This document shows positions 1-8,743 of a stretch of DNA of 51,565 bases, piece by piece (positions within the stretch are counted from its first letter, which is position 1; every line of letters starts with the position of its first letter). A program made the position numbers and the translations under genes. The stretch is taken from assembly GCA_018969015.1 (NCBI GenBank), contig JAGWZE010000025.1, forward strand, positions 1 through 51,565, in the 5' to 3' direction. Below the pieces are notes generated by a model. That model did not search any database, had not been told where the DNA came from, and saw only the letters and a list, made by a program, of their open reading frames with translations. This DNA comes from Alphaproteobacteria bacterium (lineage in GTDB: Bacteria; Pseudomonadota; Alphaproteobacteria; Caulobacterales; Aquidulcibacteraceae).

Positions 1-138
1 CCCACCGCCCGCGACGGACGTTTCGAGCTCTACTACCGCGCCCAGTTCATCACCGCGCTCGACTTCACCGACGCGCAGGACCAGTCTCAATCTGTCACCC
101 ATGTCTCCGAACAGGTGTTACCCATGTCTCCGGTCTGA
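1..138 (+). CDS. C-terminal fragment of probable IS481-type transposase (5' end outside window)
   Basis: An open frame enters at base 1 and stops with TGA at 136-138, giving 45 residues. The end of the peptide, VTHVSEQVLPMSPV, and the preceding short basic/aromatic stretch (FELYYRAQFI) look like the extreme C-terminus of IS481-family DDE transposases as I remember them. No catalytic residues lie inside the window. It does not resemble the C-terminus of the GTP-binding protein EngB, which often precedes argB in Caulobacterales, so the usual neighbour may have been displaced. The family call is from memory of a short tail and is moderate only. Confidence 0.55.
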   Translation, partial: PTARDGRFELYYRAQFITALDFTDAQDQSQSVTHVSEQVLPMSPV

Positions 139-141
139 ACA
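1..141 (+). mobile_element. Right end of a probable IS481-like insertion sequence
   Basis: The transposase tail is followed at once by ACA (139-141), which suits IS481-type ends (TGT...ACA). A 13-base direct repeat, ACCCATGTCTCCG, occurs twice inside the end (about 98-110 and 121-133), as may be expected of transposase binding sites. The left end and any target duplication are outside the window, so the boundary is inferred. Confidence 0.4.
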
Positions 142-314
142 CCCCGCTGGGGAGGGGAAATCGTGCTACACGCGGACATCTGTCGTGGTCGCAGAGGGCG
201 AGACGGTCGAGAGACGCTGGCTCCACGACCGCACACGTCACACGCCTGCGCGGCGCGCATCCAACGCCGCTCTTGCCTATGGCGCGAACGGCCGCGGCGC
301 CCTAAACGGCTGAT

Positions 315-1247
315 GTGACGAAATCTTCGCCCACCACCCTCGCCGAACGGCTCGAAACCGGCTTCGCGACCGCGCGCACGCTCGCGGAAGCCCTTCCTTT
401 CATTCAGATTTATGATCGCGAAACCGTCGTGATCAAGTATGGCGGCCACGCCATGGGAGACGCCGAGACGGCGCGCAAGTTCGCGGCCGACGTCGTCCTC
501 CTCAAGCTCGTGGGCATCCAGCCCGTCGTCGTGCATGGCGGCGGCCCGCAGATTTCGGCGATGCTCGAGCGCGCGGGCGTCAAGTCCCGCTTCGTGGACG
601 GCCTGCGCGTCACCGACGAGGCGACGATGGAAGTCGCCGAGATGGTCCTCGCCGGCGCCGTCAACAAGGAGCTCGCGCACCTGATCAGCCAGGCGGGCGC
701 CGAAGCCGACGTGCGCGGCGTCGGCCTCTCCGGCAAGGACGGCCGCATCCTGCTCGCCGAGAAGGCCACCCGCACCCGCAAGGATCCCGACAGCCTGATC
801 GAGGCCGCCGTCGATCTCGGCTTCGTCGGCGAGCCCCGGCACGTCGATCCGACGCTGATCCGCGCGCTGATCGAAGCCAAGGAAGATTACATCCCCGTCA
901 TCGCGCCGATCGCGGCGGGCCTCGACGGCGCCACCTACAACGTCAACGCCGACAGCGCCGCCGGCGCTGTGGCCGGCGCGCTCGCCGCCAAGCGCTTCCT
1001 GCTGCTGACGGACGTCGAGGGCGTGCTCGACGGCGACAAGAAGCTCATTCGCGAAATGTCCCGCGCCGACGCCAAAAAATTGATCGACGACGGCGTCGCC
1101 ACGGGCGGAATGATCCCCAAACTCGAAACCTGCATCGCCGCGCTCGACGCCGGTGTCGAAGCCGCCGTCATTCTCGACGGTCGCAAACCGCATGCCCTCC
1201 TCGTGGAGCTGTTCACCGATCATGGCGCCGGCACGCTCATTCGCTGA
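315..1247 (+). CDS. argB: Acetylglutamate kinase (ArgB)
   Basis: ArgB phosphorylates N-acetyl-L-glutamate with ATP, the second and usually feedback-controlled step of arginine synthesis in the cytoplasm. The 310-residue protein has the amino-acid-kinase fold signatures: the phosphate loop [12 protein letters not shown] with Lys41, the substrate loop [10 protein letters not shown] around residue 75, and [15 protein letters not shown] in the C-terminal half. The N-terminal extension before the fold (about 36 residues, with [13 protein letters not shown]) is typical of arginine-sensitive hexameric enzymes, so feedback inhibition is likely. The start is GTG at 315. The 176 bases upstream to the IS end show no gene and must hold the promoter. 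The next gene overlaps it by 26 bases. Confidence 0.96.
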   Translation: MTKSSPTTLAERLETGFATARTLAEALPFIQIYDRETVVIKYGGHAMGDAETARKFAADVVLLKLVGIQPVVVHGGGPQISAMLERAGVKSRFVDGLRVTDEATMEVAEMVLAGAVNKELAHLISQAGAEADVRGVGLSGKDGRILLAEKATRTRKDPDSLIEAAVDLGFVGEPRHVDPTLIRALIEAKEDYIPVIAPIAAGLDGATYNVNADSAAGAVAGALAAKRFLLLTDVEGVLDGDKKLIREMSRADAKKLIDDGVATGGMIPKLETCIAALDAGVEAAVILDGRKPHALLVELFTDHGAGTLIR

Positions 1248-2550
1248 AGCCTTCAAGGTCGCCCTCGCCACGGTCGCGCTCGCCGGCGCGATCCTCTTCG
1301 GCGTGGCCGCGACCGGCGATGGCGCACGCGCGCAACAACAGCCGCAAGGCTGGACCCTGTGCAACGCCACGAGCTACGTCGTCGAAGCCTCGACCGCGCG
1401 CCCCAACGGCCGCTCCGTCATCGTGCGCGGCTGGGACCGTATTCGCCCCGGACAATGCGTGGTGGTCGCGCAGGCGCCGCTGGCGCGCGGCGTGCACTAC
1501 GTCTTCGCCCGCACCTCCTCGGCCCACCGCGGCGGCCGGCGTCAGTGGGGCGGCGAGGCCCCCTTGTGCGTGAACTGGCAGAACTCCTTTCAGGTCGAAA
1601 GCCAGCCCAAGTGCCAGACGATCGGCCTCGACACCCGCAACTTCCGCGAAGTCCGCATCAACAAGCGCGATGCGTGGCGCACCACGCTCTCCGACGCCGA
1701 GTCCTACTCGCTCGATCGCGCGCGGATGGCGGGCTTCACGCGCCTCCTGGCCGACGCCGGCTATGACAGCGGCGGCGGCGGCGGCGATCCGCGCCGGATC
1801 GCGGCGGCCATCGGCCGCTTCCGCGCCGATGCCCGCCTCCCCGCCAACGCCACGCAGGACCAGCTGATCGACGCGCTCGAAGGCGTCGCGCGCCGCCGTT
1901 CGGGCGACATGGGCCTCACCCTGTGCAACCGCACGGATGGCCGCTTGTGGACCGCCATCGCGCGCCGTCGCGGCGAAGGCTGGGAAAGCCGCGGCTGGTG
2001 GGCGCTCGCGCCTTCGGCCTGCGCCAAGACGATCGACGATCCGCTCGTGCAGGGCGTCTATTTCGTGCACGCGATCCTCGAGTCGAAGTCCGGCGAGCGT
2101 TATCTCGCCGCGCCGGGCGAAGCGTTCTGCACCGCGCGCACGCGCTTCGCCGTCATCGGCCGCGAAAGCTGCGACGAACGCTATTATGACACCTCGCTCT
2201 TCACGCCGATCAGCCCGCAGGGCCGCGAAGGCATGGTCGTCGACTTCAACGACCGCGACTTCCTCGCGCCCGGCCTGAAGCCGCGCCGTGTCGAACTGCC
2301 CAAGCAGATGGCGAAGGAAGACGCCGCCGCCCGGCCCGCCGATTCCGGCGTCGCGCGCGGCGTGACGCCGGCGACGGCGGGCGCGCCCGTGCCGCGCGAT
2401 CCGCGCGCGCAGGGCTCCATCCGCGATCTCGTGCAGACGGGCAAGCCGCCCGAGGCCGCGCCGCAGCCCGCCAAGCCCGCGCCGAAGCCGCCGCCGAAGC
2501 CCGCGCCCAAACCCGCGCCGTCGCAAAAGCCGCCCGGACCCGGCGCGTGA
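1222..2550 (+). CDS. Secreted protein with two DUF1036 domains and a Pro/Lys-rich tail
   Basis: This 442-residue protein begins with a probable signal peptide (hydrophobic [18 protein letters not shown], cleavage near GARAQ). Two copies of DUF1036 follow, each opening with a TLCN motif ([15 protein letters not shown] near residue 41; [14 protein letters not shown] near 230) and carrying paired cysteines. The last ~75 residues are a low-complexity Ala/Pro/Lys tail, perhaps a wall-spanning or disordered segment. DUF1036 has no firm function; its products are envelope proteins. ATG 1222 was chosen because it begins the signal peptide and lies inside the argB end, implying translational coupling. 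Further upstream in-frame starts would destroy the signal sequence. Confidence 0.8.
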   Translation: MAPARSFAEAFKVALATVALAGAILFGVAATGDGARAQQQPQGWTLCNATSYVVEASTARPNGRSVIVRGWDRIRPGQCVVVAQAPLARGVHYVFARTSSAHRGGRRQWGGEAPLCVNWQNSFQVESQPKCQTIGLDTRNFREVRINKRDAWRTTLSDAESYSLDRARMAGFTRLLADAGYDSGGGGGDPRRIAAAIGRFRADARLPANATQDQLIDALEGVARRRSGDMGLTLCNRTDGRLWTAIARRRGEGWESRGWWALAPSACAKTIDDPLVQGVYFVHAILESKSGERYLAAPGEAFCTARTRFAVIGRESCDERYYDTSLFTPISPQGREGMVVDFNDRDFLAPGLKPRRVELPKQMAKEDAAARPADSGVARGVTPATAGAPVPRDPRAQGSIRDLVQTGKPPEAAPQPAKPAPKPPPKPAPKPAPSQKPPGPGA

Positions 2551-3260
2551 GCGTGCTGGCCGATCGCGCCGCGTGGGTCTTCGACCTCGACAACACGCTC
2601 TATCCCGCGCACTCGACCGTCTATGACCAGATCGGCGCGCGCATGACGGCCTTCGTACAGCGCCTGACGGGCCTCGACGCCGTTGGCGCGGCCGCGCTGC
2701 AGGAGCAGTACTTCAACGATTACGGCGCGACGGTCGTCGGCCTGTCGCGCCACGACGGCTGCGATCCCGAAGAGTTCATGCGCGACGTGCACGACGTCTC
2801 GCTCGACGACATCGCCCCAGATCCGGATCTCGCCCGCCTGCTTGCCGCGCTGAACGCCCGCCGCTTCGTGTTCACGAACGGCGCCCACGCTTATGCGCGC
2901 CGCGTGCTCGCCCGCCTCGGCGTCGCGCATCTGTTCGAGCGCGTGATCGCCCTCGACGACATCGACTACGCGCCGAAGCCCGATCCACGCGCCTTCGAGC
3001 TGATGGTCACTCACGCGCGCATCGATCCCGCGCGCGCCGTGATGGTGGAAGACCACGCGCGCAATCTCGCGCCGGCGCACGCGATGGGCTTCGCCACCGT
3101 GCTGATCGGCCGCGAAGCCGTCGGCGACGTTCCGGCCTTCGTCCATCACCGCGCGGCGGACGTGCACACGGCGCTGCGCACGCTCGCCGCACGACCGCCC
3201 ATCGGCGACGCGCCGTTCGGATCGAAGCCGCGGCTTGCGCCCGGCGCCGCAGGCGACTAG
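2547..3260 (+). CDS. HAD-family pyrimidine 5'-nucleotidase
   Basis: A 237-residue HAD hydrolase of the SDT1/YjjG-like pyrimidine 5'-nucleotidase type, which dephosphorylates UMP/CMP-like nucleotides. HAD motif I is FDLDNTLYP (nucleophile and acid/base Asp near residues 12-14), motif II is VFTNGAHAYARRVL, motif III lies in YAPKPDPRAF and motif IV is VMVEDHARNL. The insert between motifs I and II is the C1-type helical cap. Its GTG start overlaps the preceding stop as GTGA, so it is translationally coupled to the DUF1036 gene. The same HAD gene precedes dapD in other alphaproteobacteria, but its physiological substrate there is not known to me. Confidence 0.88.
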   Translation: MSVLADRAAWVFDLDNTLYPAHSTVYDQIGARMTAFVQRLTGLDAVGAAALQEQYFNDYGATVVGLSRHDGCDPEEFMRDVHDVSLDDIAPDPDLARLLAALNARRFVFTNGAHAYARRVLARLGVAHLFERVIALDDIDYAPKPDPRAFELMVTHARIDPARAVMVEDHARNLAPAHAMGFATVLIGREAVGDVPAFVHHRAADVHTALRTLAARPPIGDAPFGSKPRLAPGAAGD

Positions 3261-3269
3261 CTCACCCCC

Positions 3270-4100
3270 ATGACGAGCGATCTGGAAACCGAAATCGACG
3301 CCGCGTGGGAAAACCGTGCGGCCCTCTCCTCCGCGACGCAGGGGCCGGTGCGCGACGCCGTCGAGCGCGCGATCGCCCTCCTCGACGCCGGCAAGGCCCG
3401 CGTGGCCGAGCGCGACGCGAGCGGCGCATGGATCGTGCGCCAATGGCTCAAGAAGGCGGTGCTGCTGTCGTTCCGCCTGAACGACAGCCGCCCGATGCCG
3501 TTCGGCGGCGCGGACGGCCCGATCCATTTCGACAAGGTCGAACCGAAAACCGCGGGCTGGGGCGCCGATGCGTTCCAGGGCGCCGGCTTCCGCATGGTGC
3601 CTGGCGCGGTCGTGCGGCGCGGGGCCTACGTGGCGAAGAACGCGGTGCTGATGCCCTCCTTCGTGAACATCGGCGCCTATGTCGATGAAGGCACGATGGT
3701 CGACACCTGGGCGACCGTCGGCTCCTGCGCGCAGATCGGCAAGAACGTGCACATCTCCGGCGGCGCCGGCATCGGCGGCGTGCTCGAGCCGTTGCAGGCG
3801 GGCCCCGTCGTGATCGAGGACGATTGCTTCATCGGCGCCCGCTCGGAAGTCGCCGAAGGCGTGATCGTGCGCCAGGGCGCCGTACTCTCGATGGGCGTCT
3901 TCATCGGCGCCTCGACGAAAATCGTCGATCGCGCCACCGGCCAGGTCCATCGCGGGGAAGTGCCGGCCTATGCCGTGGTGGTGCCGGGCGCGCTGCCCGA
4001 TCCGCATGGCGGCCCGAGCCTCTATTGCGCGGTGATCGTGAAGCGCGTCGACGCGCAGACGCGCTCGAAGACGAGCATCAACGAACTGCTGCGCGACTGA
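3270..4100 (+). CDS. dapD: 2,3,4,5-tetrahydropyridine-2,6-dicarboxylate N-succinyltransferase (DapD)
   Basis: DapD transfers succinyl from succinyl-CoA to tetrahydrodipicolinate in the succinylase branch of lysine and meso-diaminopimelate synthesis. The 276-residue length is standard. The N-terminal helical domain (about 1-105) leads into a left-handed beta-helix of hexapeptide repeats, with the family segments [33 protein letters not shown] and [15 protein letters not shown]. It starts 9 bases after the nucleotidase stop and probably ends the argB-dapD unit. No strong Shine-Dalgarno lies before the ATG, which suits coupling. dapE, a common next gene, is absent; a repeat-filled gap follows. 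Confidence 0.96.
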   Translation: MTSDLETEIDAAWENRAALSSATQGPVRDAVERAIALLDAGKARVAERDASGAWIVRQWLKKAVLLSFRLNDSRPMPFGGADGPIHFDKVEPKTAGWGADAFQGAGFRMVPGAVVRRGAYVAKNAVLMPSFVNIGAYVDEGTMVDTWATVGSCAQIGKNVHISGGAGIGGVLEPLQAGPVVIEDDCFIGARSEVAEGVIVRQGAVLSMGVFIGASTKIVDRATGQVHRGEVPAYAVVVPGALPDPHGGPSLYCAVIVKRVDAQTRSKTSINELLRD

Positions 4101-4110
4101 CGTCGAAGAC

Positions 4111-4152
4111 GTCATCCTGGGCTCGCGCCGCGCGCGAGACCGGGATCCAGAC
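4111..4152. repeat. Half copy of the GTCATCC cloverleaf palindrome
   Basis: Starting with GTCATCCTGGGCTCG, it has the first arm (CTCGCGCCGCGCGCGAG) and the first strand of the second arm (ACCGGGATCCAG), then departs from the complete copies at 4277 and 24648. It begins 10 bases after the dapD stop. Confidence 0.6.
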
Positions 4153-4198
4153 GATGCGCGCCTGACCATCGGGATCACCGGCCCGCGGTGCGTGCATA

Positions 4199-4243
4199 TC
4201 TTCGCCCGCCTGCGGGGAAGTGGCCCGAAGGGCCGATGGGGGG
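4199..4243. repeat. Degenerate copy of the CTTCTCCC-hairpin repeat
   Basis: The stretch keeps the order of the second repeat family: a CTTC...GGGGAAG hairpin, then TGG, then the small hairpin GGCCCGAAGGGCC, then GATGGGGGG in place of GATGAGGGG. The inner hairpin is identical to that in the complete copy at 26567-26679; the rest is eroded. Confidence 0.5.
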
Positions 4244-4276
4244 CGTCTTTCTGCGAAATCGAGCCGCCCGCCAGCC

Positions 4277-4369
4277 GTCATCCTCGGCGCGCCGCAGGCG
4301 TGCCGGGGATCTAGCCTCCGCAGCTTGGCGCCTGGATCCCCGCCCGCGCTGCGCGCGGTCGAGGATGAC
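4277..4369. repeat. Complete cloverleaf-forming palindromic repeat
   Basis: Outer arms GTCATCCTCG and CGAGGATGAC close a structure with three inner hairpins: GCGCGCC/GGCGTGC, CGGGGATCTAG against CCTGGATCCCCG, and CCGCGC/GCGCGG. The architecture equals that at 24648-24736 with different stem sequences, so pairing is kept while the sequence changes. It fills most of the 349-base gap between dapD and the next gene, in which I see no coding region. Confidence 0.7.
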
Positions 4370-4449
4370 GGAAACGGACGTTCGGTCTTGTTTCGCTGGC
4401 GCGCCGCAGGCAGGGGAGCGCCGCCGTCATCAAGGATCAGCTCAAGATC

Positions 4450-5025
4450 TCAACGCGGCGCGATCCACCGCATTTCCACCAGCGGGCTTTGCGCCTTCGC
4501 GGCCGGCGTCATCTCCGCCAGCTCGGCGCTTTCGGGCGCCCCGTCGGAGATGAGCTTGAGATACACGCGCCAGAAGCGGCCATCCGGCGCCGTCGAGCAT
4601 GCGAAGGCGGGCTGCCCGTCGAAGAATTCGTCGCCGCAATAGCCGATCTCGGCCTGCGGCGCGTTCGCGAACGTCGCCTCGCCGATCACCTCGCCGGCCG
4701 GACCGAGCACGAGCGGGCTGCGCGTCGTGACGCTGTGCACCGTCGCGTTCCCGGCGCCCGGCGCCACCATGTAGACCACCTCGTCGCCGCTGCGCACGGC
4801 GATGAACGGGAAGCGCTGCCCCTCCGTCTCGCCTTCGGAGACGGCGAGTTCGAGCCCCGCGAAGGCGGGACCAACGGCTGCGACGTCGAACGGCGTCGCC
4901 CCCTTCAGCCCCATCGCCCCGCCGGGCCCGATCGTCAGATGCGCCGCATCCGGCTTTTGCGCCGCAGGGCCGCACGCGGCGAGCACGAGGCCCGCCGCGA
5001 CGGTGATCATCAGCGTCCGGATCAT
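4450..5025 (-). CDS. DUF1131-like lipoprotein
   Basis: A 191-residue protein with a clear lipoprotein signal: hydrophobic MITVAAGLVLAAC with lipobox LAAC and lipidated Cys18. The mature part opens LTIGPGGAMGLKGATPFDV and continues with a segment (SEGETEGQRFPFIAV) that resembles DUF1131, the family of the RpoE-regulated lipoprotein YfeY. Two further cysteines (GYCGDEFF and FACSTAP) may form a disulfide. It begins one base after the thiolase stop, so the two are very likely cotranscribed, although no functional link is evident. The family assignment is by pattern only. Confidence 0.7.
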   Translation of the reverse strand: MIRTLMITVAAGLVLAACGPAAQKPDAAHLTIGPGGAMGLKGATPFDVAAVGPAFAGLELAVSEGETEGQRFPFIAVRSGDEVVYMVAPGAGNATVHSVTTRSPLVLGPAGEVIGEATFANAPQAEIGYCGDEFFDGQPAFACSTAPDGRFWRVYLKLISDGAPESAELAEMTPAAKAQSPLVEMRWIAPR

Positions 5026-5026
5026 C

Positions 5027-6220
5027 TCAGTTGTAGATCTCGAACAGGCCGGCCGCGCCCATGCCGCCGCCGACGCACATCGTGACCACGCCCCACTTCG
5101 CCTTGCGGCGACGGCCTTCGAGCAGCACGTGCCCGGTGCAGCGCGCGCCCGTCATGCCGTAGGGGTGGCCGATGGCGATCGAGCCGCCGTTCACGTTGTA
5201 CTTTTCCGGATCGATGCCGAGCTTGTCGCGCGAATAGAGGCACTGCGACGCGAAGGCTTCGTTGAGCTCCCACAGGTCGATGTCGTCGACCTTGAGGCCG
5301 TGGCGCTGCAACAGGCGCGGCACCGCGAACACGGGGCCGATGCCCATCTCGTCCGGCGCGCAGCCGGCGACGGCGAAGCCCGCGAAACGCCCGAGCGGCT
5401 TCAGGCCGCGGCGCGCGGCTTCCTTCTCTTCCATGATGACGACGGCGGCCGCGCCGTCCGAGAGCTGCGAGGCGTTGCCGGCCGTCACGAACTTGCCGGG
5501 GCCGCGCACGGGCTGCAGCGAGGCGAGGCCGTCGAGCGTCGTGTCCGGACGGTTGCACTCGTCCTTATCGACGACATACTCGACGATCGACTCCTGCTTG
5601 GTCGCCTTGTCGACGACCTTCATCTTCGTCTTCATCGGGACGATCTCGTCCTTGAACTTGCCCTCGGCCTGGGCCTTCGCGATGAGCTGTTGCGAGCGCA
5701 GGGCATATTCGTCCTGATACTCGCGCGAGACGTTGTAGCGGGCCGCCACGTTGTCGGCGGTGTCGATCATCGCCATCCACAGATCCGGACGCGTCTGCAT
5801 CAGCTTTTCTTCGGTGTAGAAGTGCGTGTTCATGTGGCCGCCCATCTGCACCAGCGAGATGGACTCCACGCCGCCGCCGACGGCCACTTCCGCGCCCTCG
5901 TCCGTGACGTAGCGCGCGGCCATCGCGATCGCGTTGAGGCCCGAGGAGCAGAAGCGGTTGATCGTGACGCCCGACGTCGTGATCGGCAGGCCGGCCCACA
6001 GCGCGGCGTTGCGGGCGACGTTGTGGCCCGTGGCGCCTTCCGGGTTGCCCGAGCCGAGGAACACGTCCTCGACGGCCTCCGGCTCGATGCCCGCGCGGGC
6101 GACGGCGTGCTGGATCGCATGCCCGGCCATGGCCGCGCCGTGCGTCATGTTGAATCCGCCGCGGACGGATTTGGCGAGGCCCGTGCGGGCGGTGGAGACG
6201 ATGACGGCGCTGCGGCTCAT
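5027..6220 (-). CDS. Acetyl-CoA C-acyltransferase (thiolase)
   Basis: A 397-residue thiolase of the FadA/PhaA superfamily. It either cleaves 3-ketoacyl-CoA (beta-oxidation) or condenses acetyl-CoA; sequence alone does not separate these. The nucleophilic Cys91 lies in [17 protein letters not shown], the catalytic His in [17 protein letters not shown], and the second Cys in [16 protein letters not shown] good GGAGGATCC Shine-Dalgarno precedes the ATG. It is separated from the upstream coiled-coil gene by 100 bases and leads directly into the lipoprotein gene. A second thiolase at 24744-25955 belongs to the fatty-acid cluster, so this one may serve another substrate range. Confidence 0.92.
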   Translation of the reverse strand: MSRSAVIVSTARTGLAKSVRGGFNMTHGAAMAGHAIQHAVARAGIEPEAVEDVFLGSGNPEGATGHNVARNAALWAGLPITTSGVTINRFCSSGLNAIAMAARYVTDEGAEVAVGGGVESISLVQMGGHMNTHFYTEEKLMQTRPDLWMAMIDTADNVAARYNVSREYQDEYALRSQQLIAKAQAEGKFKDEIVPMKTKMKVVDKATKQESIVEYVVDKDECNRPDTTLDGLASLQPVRGPGKFVTAGNASQLSDGAAAVVIMEEKEAARRGLKPLGRFAGFAVAGCAPDEMGIGPVFAVPRLLQRHGLKVDDIDLWELNEAFASQCLYSRDKLGIDPEKYNVNGGSIAIGHPYGMTGARCTGHVLLEGRRRKAKWGVVTMCVGGGMGAAGLFEIYN

Positions 6221-6320
6221 GGGGATCCTCCGTTTTGTGGGCGGACCCTAGAGCATCCCTTCCGTCCACGGAACGGGGGGCGACGACCTCTCCGAAAATT
6301 TTGCCGGCAGGGCGGCCGCG

Positions 6321-7556
6321 TCAGCTGCGGCGCACGACGCCCCCGCGCGGCGGCTCATCGCCGCTCGCCTCGGCGCCGAGCTTGGTTTGCGCCACGTCGG
6401 CCGCCGCGCTGGCGAAGGGATCGCCATAGAGCCCGACCGCGCCGGCCGTGACGCCCTTGGGCGCCGAGCCGCCTTTCGGCGGCGGCCCGTCCGCGGCCGC
6501 CTCGGCGCGCGGCGCCGCCGTGGGGCCGCGCCCGCCGCCGAGAATGTCGCGGCCGCGGTTGTGGATCCATTCGGCGATGTCGTCGGCCATGACGCCGGCG
6601 ATGATCCCCAGCAGCGACACCGTGAAGGGATTGAGGCTCATCGACGTCGCCTGCCCGCCGTCCTGGCCCGGCATGAAGGCGAAGCCCGCGAGCGTGGCGT
6701 TGGCGACGATGTAGAAGGCGAGCGCCGTCACCATGCCGAACACCAGCCGCACGATGATGACGACGAACGTCACCGGAAAGCGGTTCGCCACATAGGCCGG
6801 GAACAGGAACAGGATGCCGCCCAGGCCGCCCATGAGGCAGACCAGCACCGTGGACAGGAACGTCGGGTGCATGCCCACGAGCTGCGCGCCGATCCCATAC
6901 ACGCTCCCGCGCGAGAGCGCGTCGGCTTCGTTGCGGATGCGGTCATAGTCGCCGCCGAACTGCGCTTTCAGACCAAGCACGGTGCGATCGGCGTCGGCGA
7001 CGCTCGCGCCCGCCTGCTTGAGATTGGCTTCGGCCTCCGCGAGCGCGGTCTCCTTCTCGACGAGCTCGGTGTTGAGACCAACGAGCTTTTTCGCCGCGTC
7101 CTTCAGCGAGATGACCTCGGCCCGGTCTTCCGGCTTCGCGCCCGGCTGCACGCCGAGACGCTCGAGCCGCTGCGCGAGGCCGAGCGGATCATACGAGGAC
7201 GGCGGCGGGCTCTGGATCTTGAAGCGGGCCTCGACCGTGGCGATCCGGCCTTCCAGCGCGATGTTGGCGGCGTCGAGCGCCGCGCCCGCCTGGTCCGCCT
7301 CGCGCTTGGCGATGTCGAACTTGGCCTGCGCTTCGGCGACGGCGCCGCGCTGCGTGCGCACCGACTCCTGGATGCGGGCGATCTCACCGTCCGTGGCGCG
7401 CAGCTTCTGCAGCGAGATGATGCCGCCCGAACTCGGATCGACCTGCACGAGATTGTGCTGGAACGACCGGGCGCTGAATAGGATCGCGTTCGCGCCGAGC
7501 GCAAACACCATCAGGAACAGCAGGAAAGCCCCCGTGAGCCACCGGTGGAACGTCAT
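6321..7556 (-). CDS. Membrane protein with long periplasmic coiled coil, unknown function
   Basis: I do not recognise this 411-residue protein. It has an N-terminal membrane segment (about 8-28), then roughly 180 residues rich in Ala/Glu/Lys/Arg with heptad-like spacing (LQKLRATDGEIARIQESVRT onward), interrupted by a Pro-rich break (SPPPSSYDP). Three more hydrophobic segments follow (about 235-260, 265-290 and 310-330), and then a Gly/Pro/Ala-rich cytoplasmic tail of about 75 residues. The topology suggests a scaffold or sensor projecting a coiled coil between the first and second membrane segments. It is transcribed toward the thiolase with a 100-base gap and away from the gene at 7797. Confidence 0.75.
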   Translation of the reverse strand: MTFHRWLTGAFLLFLMVFALGANAILFSARSFQHNLVQVDPSSGGIISLQKLRATDGEIARIQESVRTQRGAVAEAQAKFDIAKREADQAGAALDAANIALEGRIATVEARFKIQSPPPSSYDPLGLAQRLERLGVQPGAKPEDRAEVISLKDAAKKLVGLNTELVEKETALAEAEANLKQAGASVADADRTVLGLKAQFGGDYDRIRNEADALSRGSVYGIGAQLVGMHPTFLSTVLVCLMGGLGGILFLFPAYVANRFPVTFVVIIVRLVFGMVTALAFYIVANATLAGFAFMPGQDGGQATSMSLNPFTVSLLGIIAGVMADDIAEWIHNRGRDILGGGRGPTAAPRAEAAADGPPPKGGSAPKGVTAGAVGLYGDPFASAAADVAQTKLGAEASGDEPPRGGVVRRS

Positions 7557-7796
7557 GCCGCACTCCCCTCGCCAACCCGGCCCGCGCGCATGACCCCCGA
7601 TCCGCGCGCCCGGCCCTAATGATTAACGATCTCTTAGCAGAACTTGGCCGGAGAGGGCGCCCGTTTCGCAGCACGGGGGAAAGGCGCCGCGTCCCGCGCG
7701 GGACGCGGCCCATAACCCAGACCGGGTGATGAACCGCCAAACCTGCGGCGGCGCGGGTGTAGCATTGGAACTGAAGGCGCAAGATTGGGGGGATCA

Positions 7797-8615
7797 ATGG
7801 AAACGCTTGCAGCCGCGCGGCCTGGCTCGGGGTCCAAAAGCGCGCCCGCTCTCATCGACAAGTGGATCTACGTCGGCACGGCCATTCTGTTGCTGGCGAT
7901 CATCCTCTTCGGGTTCGTTCCTGATTCCCTGGAAAAGCTGGAGGCCGTCCGAAGCGGCGAGAGGCCGCCCTTTCCGCTGATCCTGCACGTGCATGCGGTG
8001 GTCACGGGCGCATGGGCTCTCCTGCTGCTGGCGCAAACCGTACTGATGGCGACCGGCGACGTCTCGCGGCATCGGCTGCTCGGCCGGGCGGCATTCGTCC
8101 TCGCGCCGGCCTTCGTCCTTTCGGCCATCATTCTGGTCCCCGCGATCCGCATGCAGGGCGCCCAGGCGATCCTGCACGCGCCGCCCGAAGCCATCGCCGG
8201 ATTGAAGGCCCGCCTCGGCACGGGGCTGGACTTGCTCCTGATACAGATCCGGAGCGTGGGCGGGTTCGTGCTGATGGTCGCGATCGGGCTGTGGGCGCGG
8301 ACGAAAAACTCCGGCCTCCACAAACGGATGATGATCTTGAGTCTCGTGCCGATGCTCGGCGCCGCCACCACTCGAATCCCATGGCTGGCGTCGACCATGC
8401 CCGCCAGTCCCATGTCCATCATCATGTGGCCGCTTGTAGCGATGGCGCCTTTGTTTTTCTGGGATTTGTATCGCCAGCGGCGCATTCACCCGGCCTATCT
8501 GATCCTTCTGGCGTACGCCGCGGCGACCGCGATCCCGGTCCTGGCGCTGTGGGGCACGGCCGGCTGGCGGGATGCCGCCTTGGGCGTTCTGGGGTTGCCT
8601 CGGGTGCCGCCCTGA
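7797..8615 (+). CDS. Multi-pass membrane protein, unknown function
   Basis: A 272-residue integral membrane protein with about seven hydrophobic segments. The histidine-containing segment FPLILHVHAVVTGAWALLLL and HRLLGRAAFVLAPAFVLSA, together with the overall spacing, recall DUF2306-like or cytochrome-like proteins, but I cannot assign a family. ATG 7797 is preferred over an in-frame TTG at 7785 because a GGGGGGA Shine-Dalgarno (7787-7793) lies between the two. GC is slightly lower and the codon usage less extreme than in the neighbours. The 240-base gap upstream is divergent and should hold promoters for both flanking genes. Confidence 0.75.
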   Translation: METLAAARPGSGSKSAPALIDKWIYVGTAILLLAIILFGFVPDSLEKLEAVRSGERPPFPLILHVHAVVTGAWALLLLAQTVLMATGDVSRHRLLGRAAFVLAPAFVLSAIILVPAIRMQGAQAILHAPPEAIAGLKARLGTGLDLLLIQIRSVGGFVLMVAIGLWARTKNSGLHKRMMILSLVPMLGAATTRIPWLASTMPASPMSIIMWPLVAMAPLFFWDLYRQRRIHPAYLILLAYAAATAIPVLALWGTAGWRDAALGVLGLPRVPP

Positions 8616-8646
8616 GGCCGTGAACGCCGACGGGAACGGTCGCCTC

Positions 8647-8692
8647 GTCATCCCGGACGGCGGCGTAGCCGCCGATCCGGGACCTTGTTCCG
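8647..8692. repeat. Half copy of the GTCATCC palindrome
   Basis: GTCATCCCGGA is followed by the hairpin CGGCGGCGTAGCCGCCG and ATCCGGGACC, matching the first half of the cloverleaf repeats. It lies between two convergent genes and could act as a shared 3' hairpin. Confidence 0.55.
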
Positions 8693-8743
8693 CGTTGGAT
8701 CCTGAACGGAAGCTCTCGCCTGGCCGACAGACCAAGGCGCCCC

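Noticed and set aside
101-313. 70-codon frame upstream of argB
   Set aside because: Overlaps the IS end, no Shine-Dalgarno, random composition.
2184-4178. Very long open frame (over 600 codons) antisense to the HAD and dapD genes
   Set aside because: It is the mirror frame of strongly GC3-biased genes; its protein is Arg/His/Ala-rich, without domains, and it runs across two well-identified genes.
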